Origin: Actinomycetota bacterium | Lineage (GTDB): Bacteria > Actinomycetota > Acidimicrobiia > Actinomarinales > Actinomarinaceae | Assembly: GCA_014384285.1 (NCBI GenBank) | Contig: JACNGE010000014.1 | Span: 1-64,000, forward strand | Direction: 5' to 3' | Length of the DNA: 64,000 bases | Shown: piece by piece, positions 39,836 through 50,533 of the stretch | Layout: every line of letters starts with the position of its first letter | Numbering within the stretch: the first letter of the stretch is position 1 | Translations under genes and position numbers: made by a program | The notes under the pieces: generated by a model | Databases searched by the model: none | What the model saw: only the letters and a program-made list of their open reading frames with translations | Told to the model about the DNA's origin: nothing

Positions 39836-40564
39836 ATGAGCATAATCAAATCAGTTGACGTTAAAAAATGGTATGGCGACTTTCAAGCCCTTAAGGGTAT
39901 AAGTATGGATGTTGCCGAGGGTGAAGTTTTAGTAATCGCAGGACCCTCCGGTTCAGGTAAATCAACTTTTATTAGGTGTATAAACAGACTTGAGCAACAC
40001 CAAGATGGTCAAATATTTGTTGACGGAATAGAACTCACAAATGACCTAAAAAATATAGAAGCTATTCGTTCAGAAGTTGGAATGGTGTTTCAGAGTTTCA
40101 ATTTATTTCCACACTTAACTGTTTTACAAAATATTACACTTGCTCCTATTTGGGTAAGAAAAAAAAGTAAAACTGAAGCTGAGGAAAAAGCTATGGAATT
40201 ACTTGAACGAGTAGGAATTCCTGAACAAGCAGATAAATTTCCAGGCCAACTTTCAGGTGGACAACAACAACGTGTTGCAATAGCAAGAGCTTTAGCGATG
40301 GAGCCAAAGATAATGTTATTTGACGAACCAACATCAGCTTTAGATCCTGAAATGATTAAAGAAGTTCTAGATGTGATGAAAGAACTAGCAAAATCAGGTA
40401 TGACTATGATTGTTGTTACTCATGAAATGGGTTTTGCCAAAGAGGTTGCTGATAGAGTCATGCTTTTTGATGATGGACAATTAGTCGAGGAAAATACTCC
40501 AGAAGAATTTTTTAATAATCCAAAGAGTGATAGAACTAAGCTGTTCTTAAGTCAAATTCTTTAA
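39836..40564 (+). CDS. aapP: Amino-acid ABC transporter ATP-binding protein
   Basis: [38 protein letters not shown]. Confidence 0.95.
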   Translation: MSIIKSVDVKKWYGDFQALKGISMDVAEGEVLVIAGPSGSGKSTFIRCINRLEQHQDGQIFVDGIELTNDLKNIEAIRSEVGMVFQSFNLFPHLTVLQNITLAPIWVRKKSKTEAEEKAMELLERVGIPEQADKFPGQLSGGQQQRVAIARALAMEPKIMLFDEPTSALDPEMIKEVLDVMKELAKSGMTMIVVTHEMGFAKEVADRVMLFDDGQLVEENTPEEFFNNPKSDRTKLFLSQIL

Positions 40565-41703
40565 AGCTTACTCCAAAGATTCTTTTCAGCTAAATCTATA
40601 ATCGTAGCTCCCATTGCGAACGCCCCGTCATATATTGCCTTATGACCGCCAGGAGTTAAAGTAGCAGCTGCATATTCTGGTTGATGATTTACCGCATCCC
40701 CTGAATCAATTGATAACATTGGGTGAATTGATGGCATTGCTAAAGAAACGTTACCCATATCTGTTGAACCTAGTCCTGGTCGAGCTGCTTCACTTTGCAA
40801 TATCATCTCCCTACCCACTGATAAGGAATTTTCTTTGTAGAGCTCATACATAGTTTTATTATTATCAATTTCGGTATATCTGTAATCGGGGGATTCTATT
40901 TTAACTTCACACTTTGTTGCCATAGCAGCTGCATTTACAAAATTTTTAAAGTCACTTTCAATTTTTGACAAGTCACCTTCATTTAACGCACGAAGATACC
41001 ACTCTGAACTTGTATAAGAGGGAATAATATTTGGCTTGAAGCCACCATTTGTAATAACTCCATGCATTCTATTTGTAGAGACCATTTGTTGTCGATAGGT
41101 AGAAGCATTAACGAAAAGTTGTATCTGAGCGTCAAGAGCATTGATTCCTTCTTCCGGAGCACCAGCAGCGTGAGCATCTTTACCAAAAAATTCAACTTTA
41201 TATTGCTGAATAGTTGTAAAAGTTGGGTTTACTACATTTTCATATCCAGGATGAATCATCATAGAACATGCAGCATCTTCAAAGTTACCATTTTCTAGGA
41301 GTATAATTTTTCCTCCACCACCTTCTTCAGCAGGTGTTCCAAGTAATTTAACTCTTATGCCTAATTCATTTACGAGATCTTTTATAGCTAGCCCAGCACC
41401 AATTGATGCGGTAGCAATTATGTTATGGCCACATGCATGGCCAATTTCAGGCAAAGCATCGTATTCAACACAAAGCACAACTAATGGCCCATCATTACCG
41501 TATGTAATTTCAAATGCAGTATCAAGATTTCCGGTCGGATAAACAACTTCTCCATTAAACGATTTAATAAACTTAACTAAATATTCTGAAGTTTTGAATT
41601 CATTAAATCCAAGTTCAGGATTTTCATACATCCAATCACTAACTTCAGTGAGTTGTTTGTGGATTGAATCAAGATTTTTCTGGAAAGTATTTTTTAATGT
41701 CAT
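40561..41703 (-). CDS. M20-family amidohydrolase/peptidase
   Basis: [41 protein letters not shown]. Confidence 0.88.
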   Translation of the reverse strand: MTLKNTFQKNLDSIHKQLTEVSDWMYENPELGFNEFKTSEYLVKFIKSFNGEVVYPTGNLDTAFEITYGNDGPLVVLCVEYDALPEIGHACGHNIIATASIGAGLAIKDLVNELGIRVKLLGTPAEEGGGGKIILLENGNFEDAACSMMIHPGYENVVNPTFTTIQQYKVEFFGKDAHAAGAPEEGINALDAQIQLFVNASTYRQQMVSTNRMHGVITNGGFKPNIIPSYTSSEWYLRALNEGDLSKIESDFKNFVNAAAMATKCEVKIESPDYRYTEIDNNKTMYELYKENSLSVGREMILQSEAARPGLGSTDMGNVSLAMPSIHPMLSIDSGDAVNHQPEYAAATLTPGGHKAIYDGAFAMGATIIDLAEKNLWSKL

Positions 41704-42995
41704 TGACTTAGTTTAGTAAAGGAATCTAATTCATATACCGATAATATGTTCCAAATTAGCCAGTCCATACCTAAGTCTGAAGCAGCTTTAATGTTGTTTC
41801 TTATATCTTCATTACTGTGCCAAAAACCCTGTAAGAAGGGTCTAATTTTATTCTTATCTACACCCCTGTCTAGTGCATCTGTTAGTGCTGCTGTAATTAC
41901 TTCGTAAGGATATTTATTTGGGTTTTGAAATCCAAATGAGCCAGTTGGATAATGTGATGGGTAGACCATCGGTGATATAAAGTCTACATTCTGTACTATA
42001 GTTTCAAGATTCTGACCAATCCCTCCATCTTGTTTGTTTGTTAAAATGAAACCAAAGGTATCAGCTGAAAGCAAACAGCCTTCTTCATGAAGAAGCTTTC
42101 TTGATTTTGAAAGAAATGAGTTAATATTCATTGTCCTATTTTCAAAATTATTCTCAGTATCAAATTTCATATATTTACTATTAGAGTCGGGATATCTGAT
42201 GTAGTCGTATTGAATTTCGTCAAAACCTAGTCTGCAAGACTCTAGAGCAATATTTATGATGTACTCTTGAACTTTTAAACTTGATGGGTCTAAAAAGTAC
42301 TGTCCATTTTGTGAGTAAGGCTTATTTAATCTTGTGTCTAACACAGCTTCATCTGGAAAAACTTTAGCAAATAGAGGGTCTTGATAAACCACTAATCGCC
42401 CTATTAAATATAAGTCTTTGATTTCTTTAAGTTCCTGTAAATCACTTTTTGTATATTTAGCTCTTATATTTTCTAGATAAGAAACTTCATCAATCTCAGT
42501 ATCAAAAAGAATATGACCATTGTCTGTTTTGACATCAATTACAAGTGTATTTACATCCGTGCCAACGAGTATTTCGTTAATCTGCTCTCTTTTAGCATCA
42601 TTATTAAATAAATATCCGTTTAAGTAGACCCCTTTAATTTGATCATTCACTTCTTTGAATTCATTAATTCTCATAGAAGCATATATTGTTGCATTTTTTG
42701 AAGAGATCTCTTCTAGTTGAACCTCAAGATCTTCAACTAGACTTTTTCCATATTGATCTAAACCTGATGAAAAAGATGACACATCATAACCAGCCATTAT
42801 TATCTTGATCTGGTTTAAAGCAATTTTCTGTGAGGACACATATATAGTTGTTTCTGGTGTGCTAATTTGAGGAGTTTCAATATTATCTATTCCTACTTCT
42901 TCAATTGTTTTTTGAGGATATAAAAAAACTAGTAAAAAACCGAAAGTAAGTGTAAGTAAAAATAAACTAAACAAGAGATTCTTCATACACTCCAT
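41700..42995 (-). CDS. DUF4015-like putative glycosyl hydrolase, N-terminal signal/TM
   Basis: KGVYLNGYLF, TLVIDVKTDNG, GFDEIQYDYIRYPD, SADTFGFI, SPMVYPSHY. Confidence 0.8.
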   Translation of the reverse strand: MECMKNLLFSLFLLTLTFGFLLVFLYPQKTIEEVGIDNIETPQISTPETTIYVSSQKIALNQIKIIMAGYDVSSFSSGLDQYGKSLVEDLEVQLEEISSKNATIYASMRINEFKEVNDQIKGVYLNGYLFNNDAKREQINEILVGTDVNTLVIDVKTDNGHILFDTEIDEVSYLENIRAKYTKSDLQELKEIKDLYLIGRLVVYQDPLFAKVFPDEAVLDTRLNKPYSQNGQYFLDPSSLKVQEYIINIALESCRLGFDEIQYDYIRYPDSNSKYMKFDTENNFENRTMNINSFLSKSRKLLHEEGCLLSADTFGFILTNKQDGGIGQNLETIVQNVDFISPMVYPSHYPTGSFGFQNPNKYPYEVITAALTDALDRGVDKNKIRPFLQGFWHSNEDIRNNIKAASDLGMDWLIWNILSVYELDSFTKLSQ

Positions 42996-43048
42996 TTAAA
43001 TACAATATTTTCTAATTCAAAGTTTATGTGTTAGTTTTATAATGACTT

Positions 43049-43798
43049 ATGTCAAATAGTTCATATAAAAAAGCTGAAAAGTTTTTTGAAGTCCCTGTGA
43101 TGGTTTCTGTTTTAATGCTGATTCCAGTATTAGTGATTGAATATACACAACAAACACTTGAACCTGTAGCCCTATATTTAAACTGGGGAATTTGGGTAGT
43201 TTTTTTGATGGAATATGGAGTCTTGTTTTTTCTATCAGAAAACAAGATTGAATTTATAAAATCTCACAAAATAGAATTAATAATTATAATTTTCTCATTT
43301 CCAATTGTTCCTGAAGGATTAGAATCTTCAGGTTTCCTAAGGTTTGCTAGGCTTCCAAGGTTACTGAATGGACTTAGATTTTTTAGATTAGCAGCATTAT
43401 TGAATCGTTTTGCCTCAACTGTTAAAGCTATATTTAATTCAAAAGGATTACGATTTATTGTTTATGCCACAATTGGTATAGTCCTATTTTTTGGTTTTCT
43501 TTTTTATATATCTGAACCAGGTGTAGAAACATATAGCGATGGGTTGTGGTGGGCATTAGTAACTATTACAACAGTTGGGTACGGAGACATAACTCCACTT
43601 ACAAATCTTGGTCGAATTATTGCTAGTACATTAATGATTATGGGTATAGGTTTTATTGCTACGATTACTGCTGCGGTATCTTCTTACTTTATTTCAAGTT
43701 TTGGAGATGATGACGTAACCATTAATGATTTAGCTAAAAAATTAGATAAACTAGAAGTAGAAATTCAACATTTAAAAAAGGAAAAATATGAAAAATGA
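43049..43798 (+). CDS. Voltage-gated-like potassium channel
   Basis: ITTVGYGDITPLT selectivity filter; Arg-rich S4-like RFARLPRLLNGLRFFRLAALLNR. Confidence 0.88.
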   Translation: MSNSSYKKAEKFFEVPVMVSVLMLIPVLVIEYTQQTLEPVALYLNWGIWVVFLMEYGVLFFLSENKIEFIKSHKIELIIIIFSFPIVPEGLESSGFLRFARLPRLLNGLRFFRLAALLNRFASTVKAIFNSKGLRFIVYATIGIVLFFGFLFYISEPGVETYSDGLWWALVTITTVGYGDITPLTNLGRIIASTLMIMGIGFIATITAAVSSYFISSFGDDDVTINDLAKKLDKLEVEIQHLKKEKYEK

Positions 43799-45479
43799 AC
43801 AATTAGTTAAACTATCAGATGATTTTTTTCAATACTCTTTGGACTCTTCACCCACTTCAGCAATATTGAGGGGACATAAAAGTTATTTTGATAAAATTGA
43901 AGAAATTTCTAAAGACCAATTTAATCATGAAACGGAGTTAGTAAATGATGCGATGGAAAAACTAGCTTCAATCGATTTTAATTCCCTTACAAACAGAGAA
44001 AAAGTTACTCATGGAATGCTTGAGTTTGCACTAAGTTCACAAAAAGATTCATTACTAGATAGGGGATGGGAGTATTCTGCTGGCGTTATCGGATTTACGG
44101 GCTTCCTAATTGACTACAATCAACAAATGTTTATTCCAGATTTAGAGTCAGCAGATCTACTCTTAAAAAGACTAGAGCTTTTTAAAAGGCTATATGGTCA
44201 AATTTCAACAGTCCAGAAAATTGGGTTAGATAATAATAGGGTCGCAACAGAGAGAAATCTTTTAAGGACAATAGACCAATTAGAAAATTATTTAGCCACT
44301 AGTCTTGAGTCAGACCCACTTCTTCTGGTTAATTTTTCACCTCAGATAACAGAACCACAAATCTCTAATTGGAAAGATGCAGCAAAAGAAATTATTCAGA
44401 CTCATGTCAGGCCTAGTGTTCTATCTTATTTAGAGCTCTTACGAACAGAACACCTTCCTAGAGGTAGATCTGATGCTGAACCAGGAATAATGTGGATTGA
44501 AGGTGGAGAAGAATCCTACTTGAGAAGTTTAAGAAAATTTACTGGTCATAAAGATATAACGGTCAAAGAAGTACATGAAATAGGTATGTCTGAAATTGAA
44601 AGATTAAAAGAAGAGTTTCTTGCAATTGGAAAAGGAGTATTTAATGAGGTCAATACACCTGAGGACGTAATCTACAAAATGCAAACAGATTCATCCATGA
44701 GGTATGAAAGTAAGGAACAAATGCTGCAGTTAGCAGTTGACACTATAGAGAGAGCTTACAAGCCTCTGGGGGATTGGTTTACAGTATTCCCTAAGTCTCC
44801 TTGCAAAGTTCTACCAGTGCCTTCTGAGGCGGAACAGCACGCACCTCCTGCTTACTATTTCCCTCCTTTGCCTGATGGTTCAAGAGATGGCACATATTTT
44901 TTAAACACATACAAAGCAGAGACAAAAAGCGTATTTGAGGCAGAATCTGTGGCTTTTCACGAAGCAATACCTGGGCATCACCTTGATAGAACAATTGCAG
45001 TTGAATTACAAGATGTTCCAAATTTCCAAAAATATGTGGCTTCGACAGCTTTTGTTGAGGGGTGGGGTCTATATTCAGAACAACTTGCTAACGAGATGGG
45101 ACTCTACTCTAATGATGTACAACAACTTGGAAGATTGGGAAATGACGCTTGGAGAGCATGTCGTTTGGTACTGGACACAGGAATGCATGGCATGGGATGG
45201 TCCCGAGACAAGGCCATAGACTTTTTTATAGCAAACTCACCTATTGAAGAATTAAACGCAAACATTGAAACAGACAGATACATTGCGTGGCCAGGGCAAG
45301 CATGTTCTTATAAAATGGGTCAGTTAAAAATTGAAGAACAAAGAAGAAAAGCTGAAGAAGCCCTTGGTGATAACTTTGACATTAGATATTTTCATGATGA
45401 AGTTTTATGTGATGGAGGAATAACACTTCCAATTTTAGAAAATAAAATTGAAGCCTTTATTTCAAAGCATAATGATTAA
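43788..45479 (+). CDS. DUF885 family putative metallopeptidase
   Basis: AFHEAIPGHHLDRTIAVEL, AFVEGWGLYSEQLANEMG. Confidence 0.88.
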   Translation: MKNEQLVKLSDDFFQYSLDSSPTSAILRGHKSYFDKIEEISKDQFNHETELVNDAMEKLASIDFNSLTNREKVTHGMLEFALSSQKDSLLDRGWEYSAGVIGFTGFLIDYNQQMFIPDLESADLLLKRLELFKRLYGQISTVQKIGLDNNRVATERNLLRTIDQLENYLATSLESDPLLLVNFSPQITEPQISNWKDAAKEIIQTHVRPSVLSYLELLRTEHLPRGRSDAEPGIMWIEGGEESYLRSLRKFTGHKDITVKEVHEIGMSEIERLKEEFLAIGKGVFNEVNTPEDVIYKMQTDSSMRYESKEQMLQLAVDTIERAYKPLGDWFTVFPKSPCKVLPVPSEAEQHAPPAYYFPPLPDGSRDGTYFLNTYKAETKSVFEAESVAFHEAIPGHHLDRTIAVELQDVPNFQKYVASTAFVEGWGLYSEQLANEMGLYSNDVQQLGRLGNDAWRACRLVLDTGMHGMGWSRDKAIDFFIANSPIEELNANIETDRYIAWPGQACSYKMGQLKIEEQRRKAEEALGDNFDIRYFHDEVLCDGGITLPILENKIEAFISKHND

Positions 45480-45578
45480 ACAAAAAGATAAGTAAGTTTT
45501 TTCTAGAGCCAATTAACCTACCGAAGCTAAATTTTTTTTAAAAATGAAATAATATTTCCTGTATCCACAAAGTTATTT

Positions 45579-45968
45579 TTATAACTTCCTTCTAATTGTT
45601 TTTTCAGTTTTTTTAACTATTTCATTTTTGTAGCTTTGGTGAATATCTTTTTCATTTTTACTATGTTGAATTTTTTCTTGACTAATTTCTTGCTGTAAAG
45701 ATAATACTTTTTCTTGCAACTCTTCGATTTTATCTCTCATTTCATAGATTATCTTTATTCCATCTAAATTTATACCTCTTTGAGATAAGTCCTGTATCTG
45801 AATTAGTTTATCTATGTCACTCTGCGAGTATCTCCTTGTCCCCCCACCAGTTCTGTAGGGTTTAATAAGACCTTTTTCTTCGTAGCTTCTGATGGTTTGT
45901 TGGTGTATGCCGGAAAGAGTAGAAGCTACAGATATAAAATAAATTGCGCTGGAACTTTCTCTATTCAT
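45579..45968 (-). CDS. hspR: MerR-family heat-shock repressor HspR (ORF opens at 46001)
   Basis: IHQQTIRSYEEKGLIKPYRTGGGTRRYSQSDIDKL; last gene of the dnaK operon. Confidence 0.88.
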   Translation of the reverse strand: MNRESSSAIYFISVASTLSGIHQQTIRSYEEKGLIKPYRTGGGTRRYSQSDIDKLIQIQDLSQRGINLDGIKIIYEMRDKIEELQEKVLSLQQEISQEKIQHSKNEKDIHQSYKNEIVKKTEKTIRRKL

Positions 45969-47037
45969 ACAAATAATCTCTAGGATTATCTCCTGATTCA
46001 AATTGGTCTCTAAAGCTTTCCAGATGTTTTTTTGCTGACCTTGAGAGATTTTGTGGAGGATTTAGATAAACTTTTACGTACAAATCTCCAGATCTTCTTC
46101 CTTGAGGAGTTATCCCCTCACCTTTAACTTTAAAAGTTTTACCACTAGGTGTTCCAGGAGGAATTTTAAGTGATATTTGTTTTTCTAGAGTTGGAATCTT
46201 AATTGTTGCACCCAGTGCAGCTTCAGTAAACAAAAGAGGTGCTTCTAAAATTAAATCACTCCCGTTTCTTTTAAAATATTTATGTGGCTCTACTGCTATT
46301 TGGACCAATAAATCCCCATCTGGGGCATTGTTGTCACCAGGTCCTCCGTATCCGCGTAGTCTTATAACTGTACCATTGTCGACACCTGCCGGTATTTTGA
46401 CCTTTACAGTCTCATTTTTTATTACTATTCCTTGTGCTTTACAGGTTTTACACTGTTTATCAATTACATTTCCTTGACCTCTACAAGCTTGACATGGTTG
46501 AGCGAACGAAAAAAATCCTTGGTTAGAAGCTGTTTGACCGGAACCTCCACAGATATTACATGTGTGGTAGGCAGTACCATTTTCTGAACCATTTCCTCTA
46601 CAATCTGTGCATACTACTTCTTTCCTAAGTGGAACTTTTGTCTCTAGTCCAGAAGCTGATTCAACAAAGGAAATAGTAAGGTTAGTTTGGTAGCTTTGAC
46701 CCTTTCTTCTTCCTGCACCTCCAAAACCAAAAATGTCTCCTAAATTTCCAAAAATATCTCCAAGATCATCAACATTAAAACCACCTTGTCCTCCAAAAGC
46801 TGAGGGACCCATGGCTCTAACTTGATCATATTCTTGACGTTTTTGTTGATCCGTTAATACTGCACTCGCTTCAGAAATATCTTTAAACCTTTTTTCAGCT
46901 TCTGGATTATCAGGGTTTAAGTCGGGATGATTTTCTCTGGCTAACTTCTTATAATTTTTTTTAATTTCGTCTAAAGATGCATTTTCTGAAACACCTAAGA
47001 TTTTATAGAAATCTTTTTCTAACCAATCCCTATTCAC
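45961..47037 (-). CDS. dnaJ: Chaperone DnaJ
   Basis: J-domain with HPD (ENHPDLNPD), four CxxCxGxG-type repeats. Confidence 0.95.
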   Translation of the reverse strand: MNRDWLEKDFYKILGVSENASLDEIKKNYKKLARENHPDLNPDNPEAEKRFKDISEASAVLTDQQKRQEYDQVRAMGPSAFGGQGGFNVDDLGDIFGNLGDIFGFGGAGRRKGQSYQTNLTISFVESASGLETKVPLRKEVVCTDCRGNGSENGTAYHTCNICGGSGQTASNQGFFSFAQPCQACRGQGNVIDKQCKTCKAQGIVIKNETVKVKIPAGVDNGTVIRLRGYGGPGDNNAPDGDLLVQIAVEPHKYFKRNGSDLILEAPLLFTEAALGATIKIPTLEKQISLKIPPGTPSGKTFKVKGEGITPQGRRSGDLYVKVYLNPPQNLSRSAKKHLESFRDQFESGDNPRDYLYE

Positions 47038-47542
47038 TATGAACTTTCACCATAGCTGGTCTTAAAAGCCGACCATCTATTTCGTACCCTTTTCTTAAAA
47101 CCTCTCCAACAACTTCTTTCTCGCCTTCTCCACTTTTTTCTACAGCTTCATGAAAAGCGGGATCAAACAATGAACCCTCCCCAGGAACTTCCTTAACATT
47201 AAACGTATCAAAAAAAGCCTGAGCCATTTTATATAGAGCTGAAATTTCACCAGGAGTATCTTCTTGTGACATTGCTATTTCAAAGTTGTCAATTAAAGGA
47301 AGTAAAGAAGAAATGATCATTGAAAGTGAGGTTACCGTACTCATCATCTTTTCTTTTTCAGCTCTTTTTTTAAAGTTGTCAAAATCAGCTGCAAGTCTTA
47401 AGTAGTCGTCTTTCATTTTTTCATACTGTTCTAATGGAACAGTATGGTCTGAAGTTTCCTCTGAAGTTTCCTCTGAAGTTTCCTCTGAAGTTTCCTCTGA
47501 AGTTTCTAGATTATCGGAATTATTATTCTCATCCTTACTCAT
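47030..47542 (-). CDS. grpE: Nucleotide exchange factor GrpE
   Basis: [50 protein letters not shown]. Confidence 0.93.
   Translation of the reverse strand: MSKDENNNSDNLETSEETSEETSEETSEETSDHTVPLEQYEKMKDDYLRLAADFDNFKKRAEKEKMMSTVTSLSMIISSLLPLIDNFEIAMSQEDTPGEISALYKMAQAFFDTFNVKEVPGEGSLFDPAFHEAVEKSGEGEKEVVGEVLRKGYEIDGRLLRPAMVKVHSE
47450..47506. repeat. 12-bp tandem repeat (CTGAAGTTTCCT), 4.75 copies, coding SEET repeats in GrpE
   Basis: Perfect units at 47450, 47462, 47474, 47486 plus partial at 47498. Confidence 0.95.
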
Positions 47543-49352
47543 CTTCTTCTACAACTTCACCCTCAACTACGTCACCATCTTGCGGTTCATTTGAAGAGTT
47601 ATCTTCGGCATCTTGTTGGGCTTCAGCATATAGCTTTTCTGCAAATGATTGACTTGCTTTAGTTAGCTCTTCGATTCCATTTTTTATATCTTCAAGAGAT
47701 GCTTCTTCATTTTCTAAGACTTTAGAGAGAGCATCCTTCCCAGCATTGATTGCAGCTACTTCCTCATCAGTAGCCTTATCTTTATTTTCTTCAAGCATTT
47801 TTTCAGTAGAAGTTACCATACCTTCAGCTAAGTTACGAGTTTCTATAATTTCTTTTTTCTGAGCATCTTCATTAGCATGAGTTTCGGCATCTTTAATCAT
47901 TCTCTCAATCTCATCATCTTCGAGAGCACTTCCTCCTGTGATAGTAATGTTCTGTTCTTTTCCAGTACCGAGGTCTTTAGCATTTACATTAACTATACCG
48001 TTAGCATCTATATCAAAAGTCACTTCAATTTGTGGAGTACCTTGTTTTGCTGACGGTATTTCAGTAAGTTTAAATTTGCCTAAAGACTTATTTCCAGAAG
48101 CCATTTCTCTTTCGCCTTGTAAGACATGAATCTCTACCTCAGTCTGACCATCTTCTGCAGTGGTAAATGTTTCAGATCTTTTTGTTGGTATAGTTGTATT
48201 TCTTTCAATCATTTTTGCAACTATTCCACCCTTTGTTTCCACACCTAAAGTTAAGGGAGTTACATCGAGAAGCAAAACATCTTTGACATCTCCTTTTAGC
48301 ACACCAGCTTGTATTGCAGCACCCGAAGCTACAACTTCATCAGGATTAACTCCTTTATGGGGATCTTTACCCGTCATACTTTTAACCAAGGCCTGAATAG
48401 ATGGAATTCTAGTAGAACCTCCAACTAGTATTATGTGTTCAATATCAGAGTAAGATAATCCAGCATCCTCTATAGCTTTATTTACTGGAGCTTTTGTTCT
48501 TTCAACTAAATCAGCTGTAATTTTCTCAAACTCACTTCTTGATAATTTTTCTAGTAAGTGTTGTGGGCCAGCATCATTTGCAGTTATGAATGGAAGGTTA
48601 ATTTCAGTTTCACTTGTTGAAGAAAGTTCAATTTTTGCTTTCTCAGCCCCTTCTTTTATTCGCTGCATAGCCATTTTGTCTGTAGAAATATCTATACCAG
48701 TTGAAGATTTAAATTTTTCAACCAGCCAATCCATAACTTTTTCATCCCAGTCATCTCCGCCTAACTTAGAGTCACCCGCTGTTGATTTCACTTCAAAAAC
48801 ACCTTCAGATATTTCTAAGACAGAAACATCAAAAGTTCCACCTCCTAAGTCATATACAAGTATTTTTTGATCTTCACTATTTTCTAAACCATAAGCTAAA
48901 GATGCCGCTGTAGGTTCATTAATAATTCTTAATACGTTTAAACCTGCAATTTTCCCTGCTTCTTTTGTTGCTTGTCTTTCGGCATCATTAAAATATGCCG
49001 GCACAGTTATTACAGCCTCTGTAACATCCTCACCTAAATATGCTTCTGCATCAGTTTTTAATTTTTGAAGAATTCTTGCTGAAATCTCCTGTGGGGTATA
49101 TTCTTTACCCTCAAAACTTTCTTTCCACGATGTTCCTATCTCTCTTTTGATAGACCTAATTGTGTTATCAGGGTTTGTTATAGCTTGTCTTTTAGCAAGT
49201 TCACCAACCAATACTTCACTTCCTTTGAAAGCTACAATCGAAGGTGTAGTTCTGTTTCCTTCTGCATTAGCTATAACCGCAGGCTCTCCACCCTCAAGTA
49301 CAGCTACAACGCTATTTGTTGTTCCTAGGTCAATTCCTACTGCTTTTCCCAT
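47535..49352 (-). CDS. dnaK: Chaperone DnaK (Hsp70)
   Basis: [57 protein letters not shown]. Confidence 0.98.
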   Translation of the reverse strand: MGKAVGIDLGTTNSVVAVLEGGEPAVIANAEGNRTTPSIVAFKGSEVLVGELAKRQAITNPDNTIRSIKREIGTSWKESFEGKEYTPQEISARILQKLKTDAEAYLGEDVTEAVITVPAYFNDAERQATKEAGKIAGLNVLRIINEPTAASLAYGLENSEDQKILVYDLGGGTFDVSVLEISEGVFEVKSTAGDSKLGGDDWDEKVMDWLVEKFKSSTGIDISTDKMAMQRIKEGAEKAKIELSSTSETEINLPFITANDAGPQHLLEKLSRSEFEKITADLVERTKAPVNKAIEDAGLSYSDIEHIILVGGSTRIPSIQALVKSMTGKDPHKGVNPDEVVASGAAIQAGVLKGDVKDVLLLDVTPLTLGVETKGGIVAKMIERNTTIPTKRSETFTTAEDGQTEVEIHVLQGEREMASGNKSLGKFKLTEIPSAKQGTPQIEVTFDIDANGIVNVNAKDLGTGKEQNITITGGSALEDDEIERMIKDAETHANEDAQKKEIIETRNLAEGMVTSTEKMLEENKDKATDEEVAAINAGKDALSKVLENEEASLEDIKNGIEELTKASQSFAEKLYAEAQQDAEDNSSNEPQDGDVVEGEVVEEDE

Positions 49353-49385
49353 TTTTATATTCCTTTCTTAAAATTTATTTTGTTT

Positions 49386-49589
49386 TTAAAAGTTTGGTTC
49401 TTGATCTCTTGATAAATGCCCTCTTACTCTTGGATAGGAGACAGGGGAATGCAAGAAACAGAATTTTTTCTTATTGTAAATGCTTATTTGTGTCTCACAT
49501 GTTGCAAAATCACAAACACGACCAGATGTATATTTTTTTGATCGTCTAACTCCAGGTTTTACTGAAGAAGCTGTTAATGTTCCACTCAT
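49386..49589 (-). CDS. Small putative zinc-binding protein (CX4CX12CX2H), paralogue of 25842-26036, upstream of dnaK
   Basis: GRVCDFATCETQISIYNKKKFCFLHSPVSYPRVRG. Confidence 0.78.
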   Translation of the reverse strand: MSGTLTASSVKPGVRRSKKYTSGRVCDFATCETQISIYNKKKFCFLHSPVSYPRVRGHLSRDQEPNF

Positions 49590-49626
49590 TTTTTATCCTT
49601 CCTTATCTATGTGTTATTATACATAT

Positions 49627-49650
49627 AATCTAAGTAATAATACTTAGATT
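49627..49650. promoter_or_regulatory. Inverted repeat upstream of the zinc-binding ORF-dnaK operon, candidate HspR/HAIR-like operator
   Basis: AATCTAAGTA-ATAA-TACTTAGATT, perfect 10-bp arms. Confidence 0.5.
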
Positions 49651-49753
49651 TATATAAAATATAGTACAACCTAAATTTTATGCAAACTTTTTTATAATTT
49701 TTTCAAAAAATCATAGTATTAAACATTCTTTTATATGGTGATAATATTAAATA

Positions 49754-50533
49754 ATGGCTAATTTGGATATTCATATTGTAGGCATTGGCAACCTTGGTTC
49801 GTCATTAGTTTCTGGTTTAAACAATATAGATGACAACCTATCGCTCTATTTATATGATCAAAAACCTGAGCTATCGCCATTAAGGCACTCAGTAATTCAA
49901 AATGAAATTTCATCAATTAAATCTGGAGTTGTAATTCTATGCATAAAGCCAAAAGATATAAAAGAATTTATACAGTCAAACGCACACAAAATTTCTAAAG
50001 ATGTTTTAATTTGTAGCGTCCTGGCAGGAGTAGAGATTAACTATCTTGAGAAATCTTTTAGTAATAACATTATTAGATTGATGCCCAACTTAGCAATTAA
50101 AGATAATTCTGGATTCATTCCGTATGCCAAAAACTACAAAGAAGACTATCTTTCATTTTTGAATGTCCTTGAAAGACTTGGGAAAATTTCAGAATATGAT
50201 GAAAATCTATTTCATGTTATTACAGCTATTTACGGAAGTGGTCCAGCCTGGTATTTAGAGCTTTCATCAAAAATAGTAGATGCTGCAGCAGCTTCTGGTC
50301 TAGAACGAAGTGAAGCAAATAAAATTATTAAAGAACTTATTAAGTCTTTAGACTCATTACTTTCAGATGATGAATTTAGCGAAACCGTAGCAAAGATCAA
50401 GTCTCCAAATGGTACTACAGAAGCTGGTCTCAATTCGCTAGATAGCGATTCTTTTGATAAGATTATTCTCAATGCTATTAACTCCGCTACATTCAAATCC
50501 AAAACCATATCTCGAGAAATAGATAATGAATAG
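49754..50533 (+). CDS. proC: Pyrroline-5-carboxylate reductase
   Basis: IVGIGNLGSSLVSGL, RLMPNLAI, AIYGSGPAWYLEL, SPNGTTEAGL. Confidence 0.88.
   Translation: MANLDIHIVGIGNLGSSLVSGLNNIDDNLSLYLYDQKPELSPLRHSVIQNEISSIKSGVVILCIKPKDIKEFIQSNAHKISKDVLICSVLAGVEINYLEKSFSNNIIRLMPNLAIKDNSGFIPYAKNYKEDYLSFLNVLERLGKISEYDENLFHVITAIYGSGPAWYLELSSKIVDAAAASGLERSEANKIIKELIKSLDSLLSDDEFSETVAKIKSPNGTTEAGLNSLDSDSFDKIILNAINSATFKSKTISREIDNE

Noticed and set aside
47434-49549. Plus-strand ORFs opposite grpE/dnaK, including the KFPLKFPL repeat ORF
   Set aside because: Antisense shadows of strongly conserved chaperone genes; the repeat is explained by the grpE tandem repeat.
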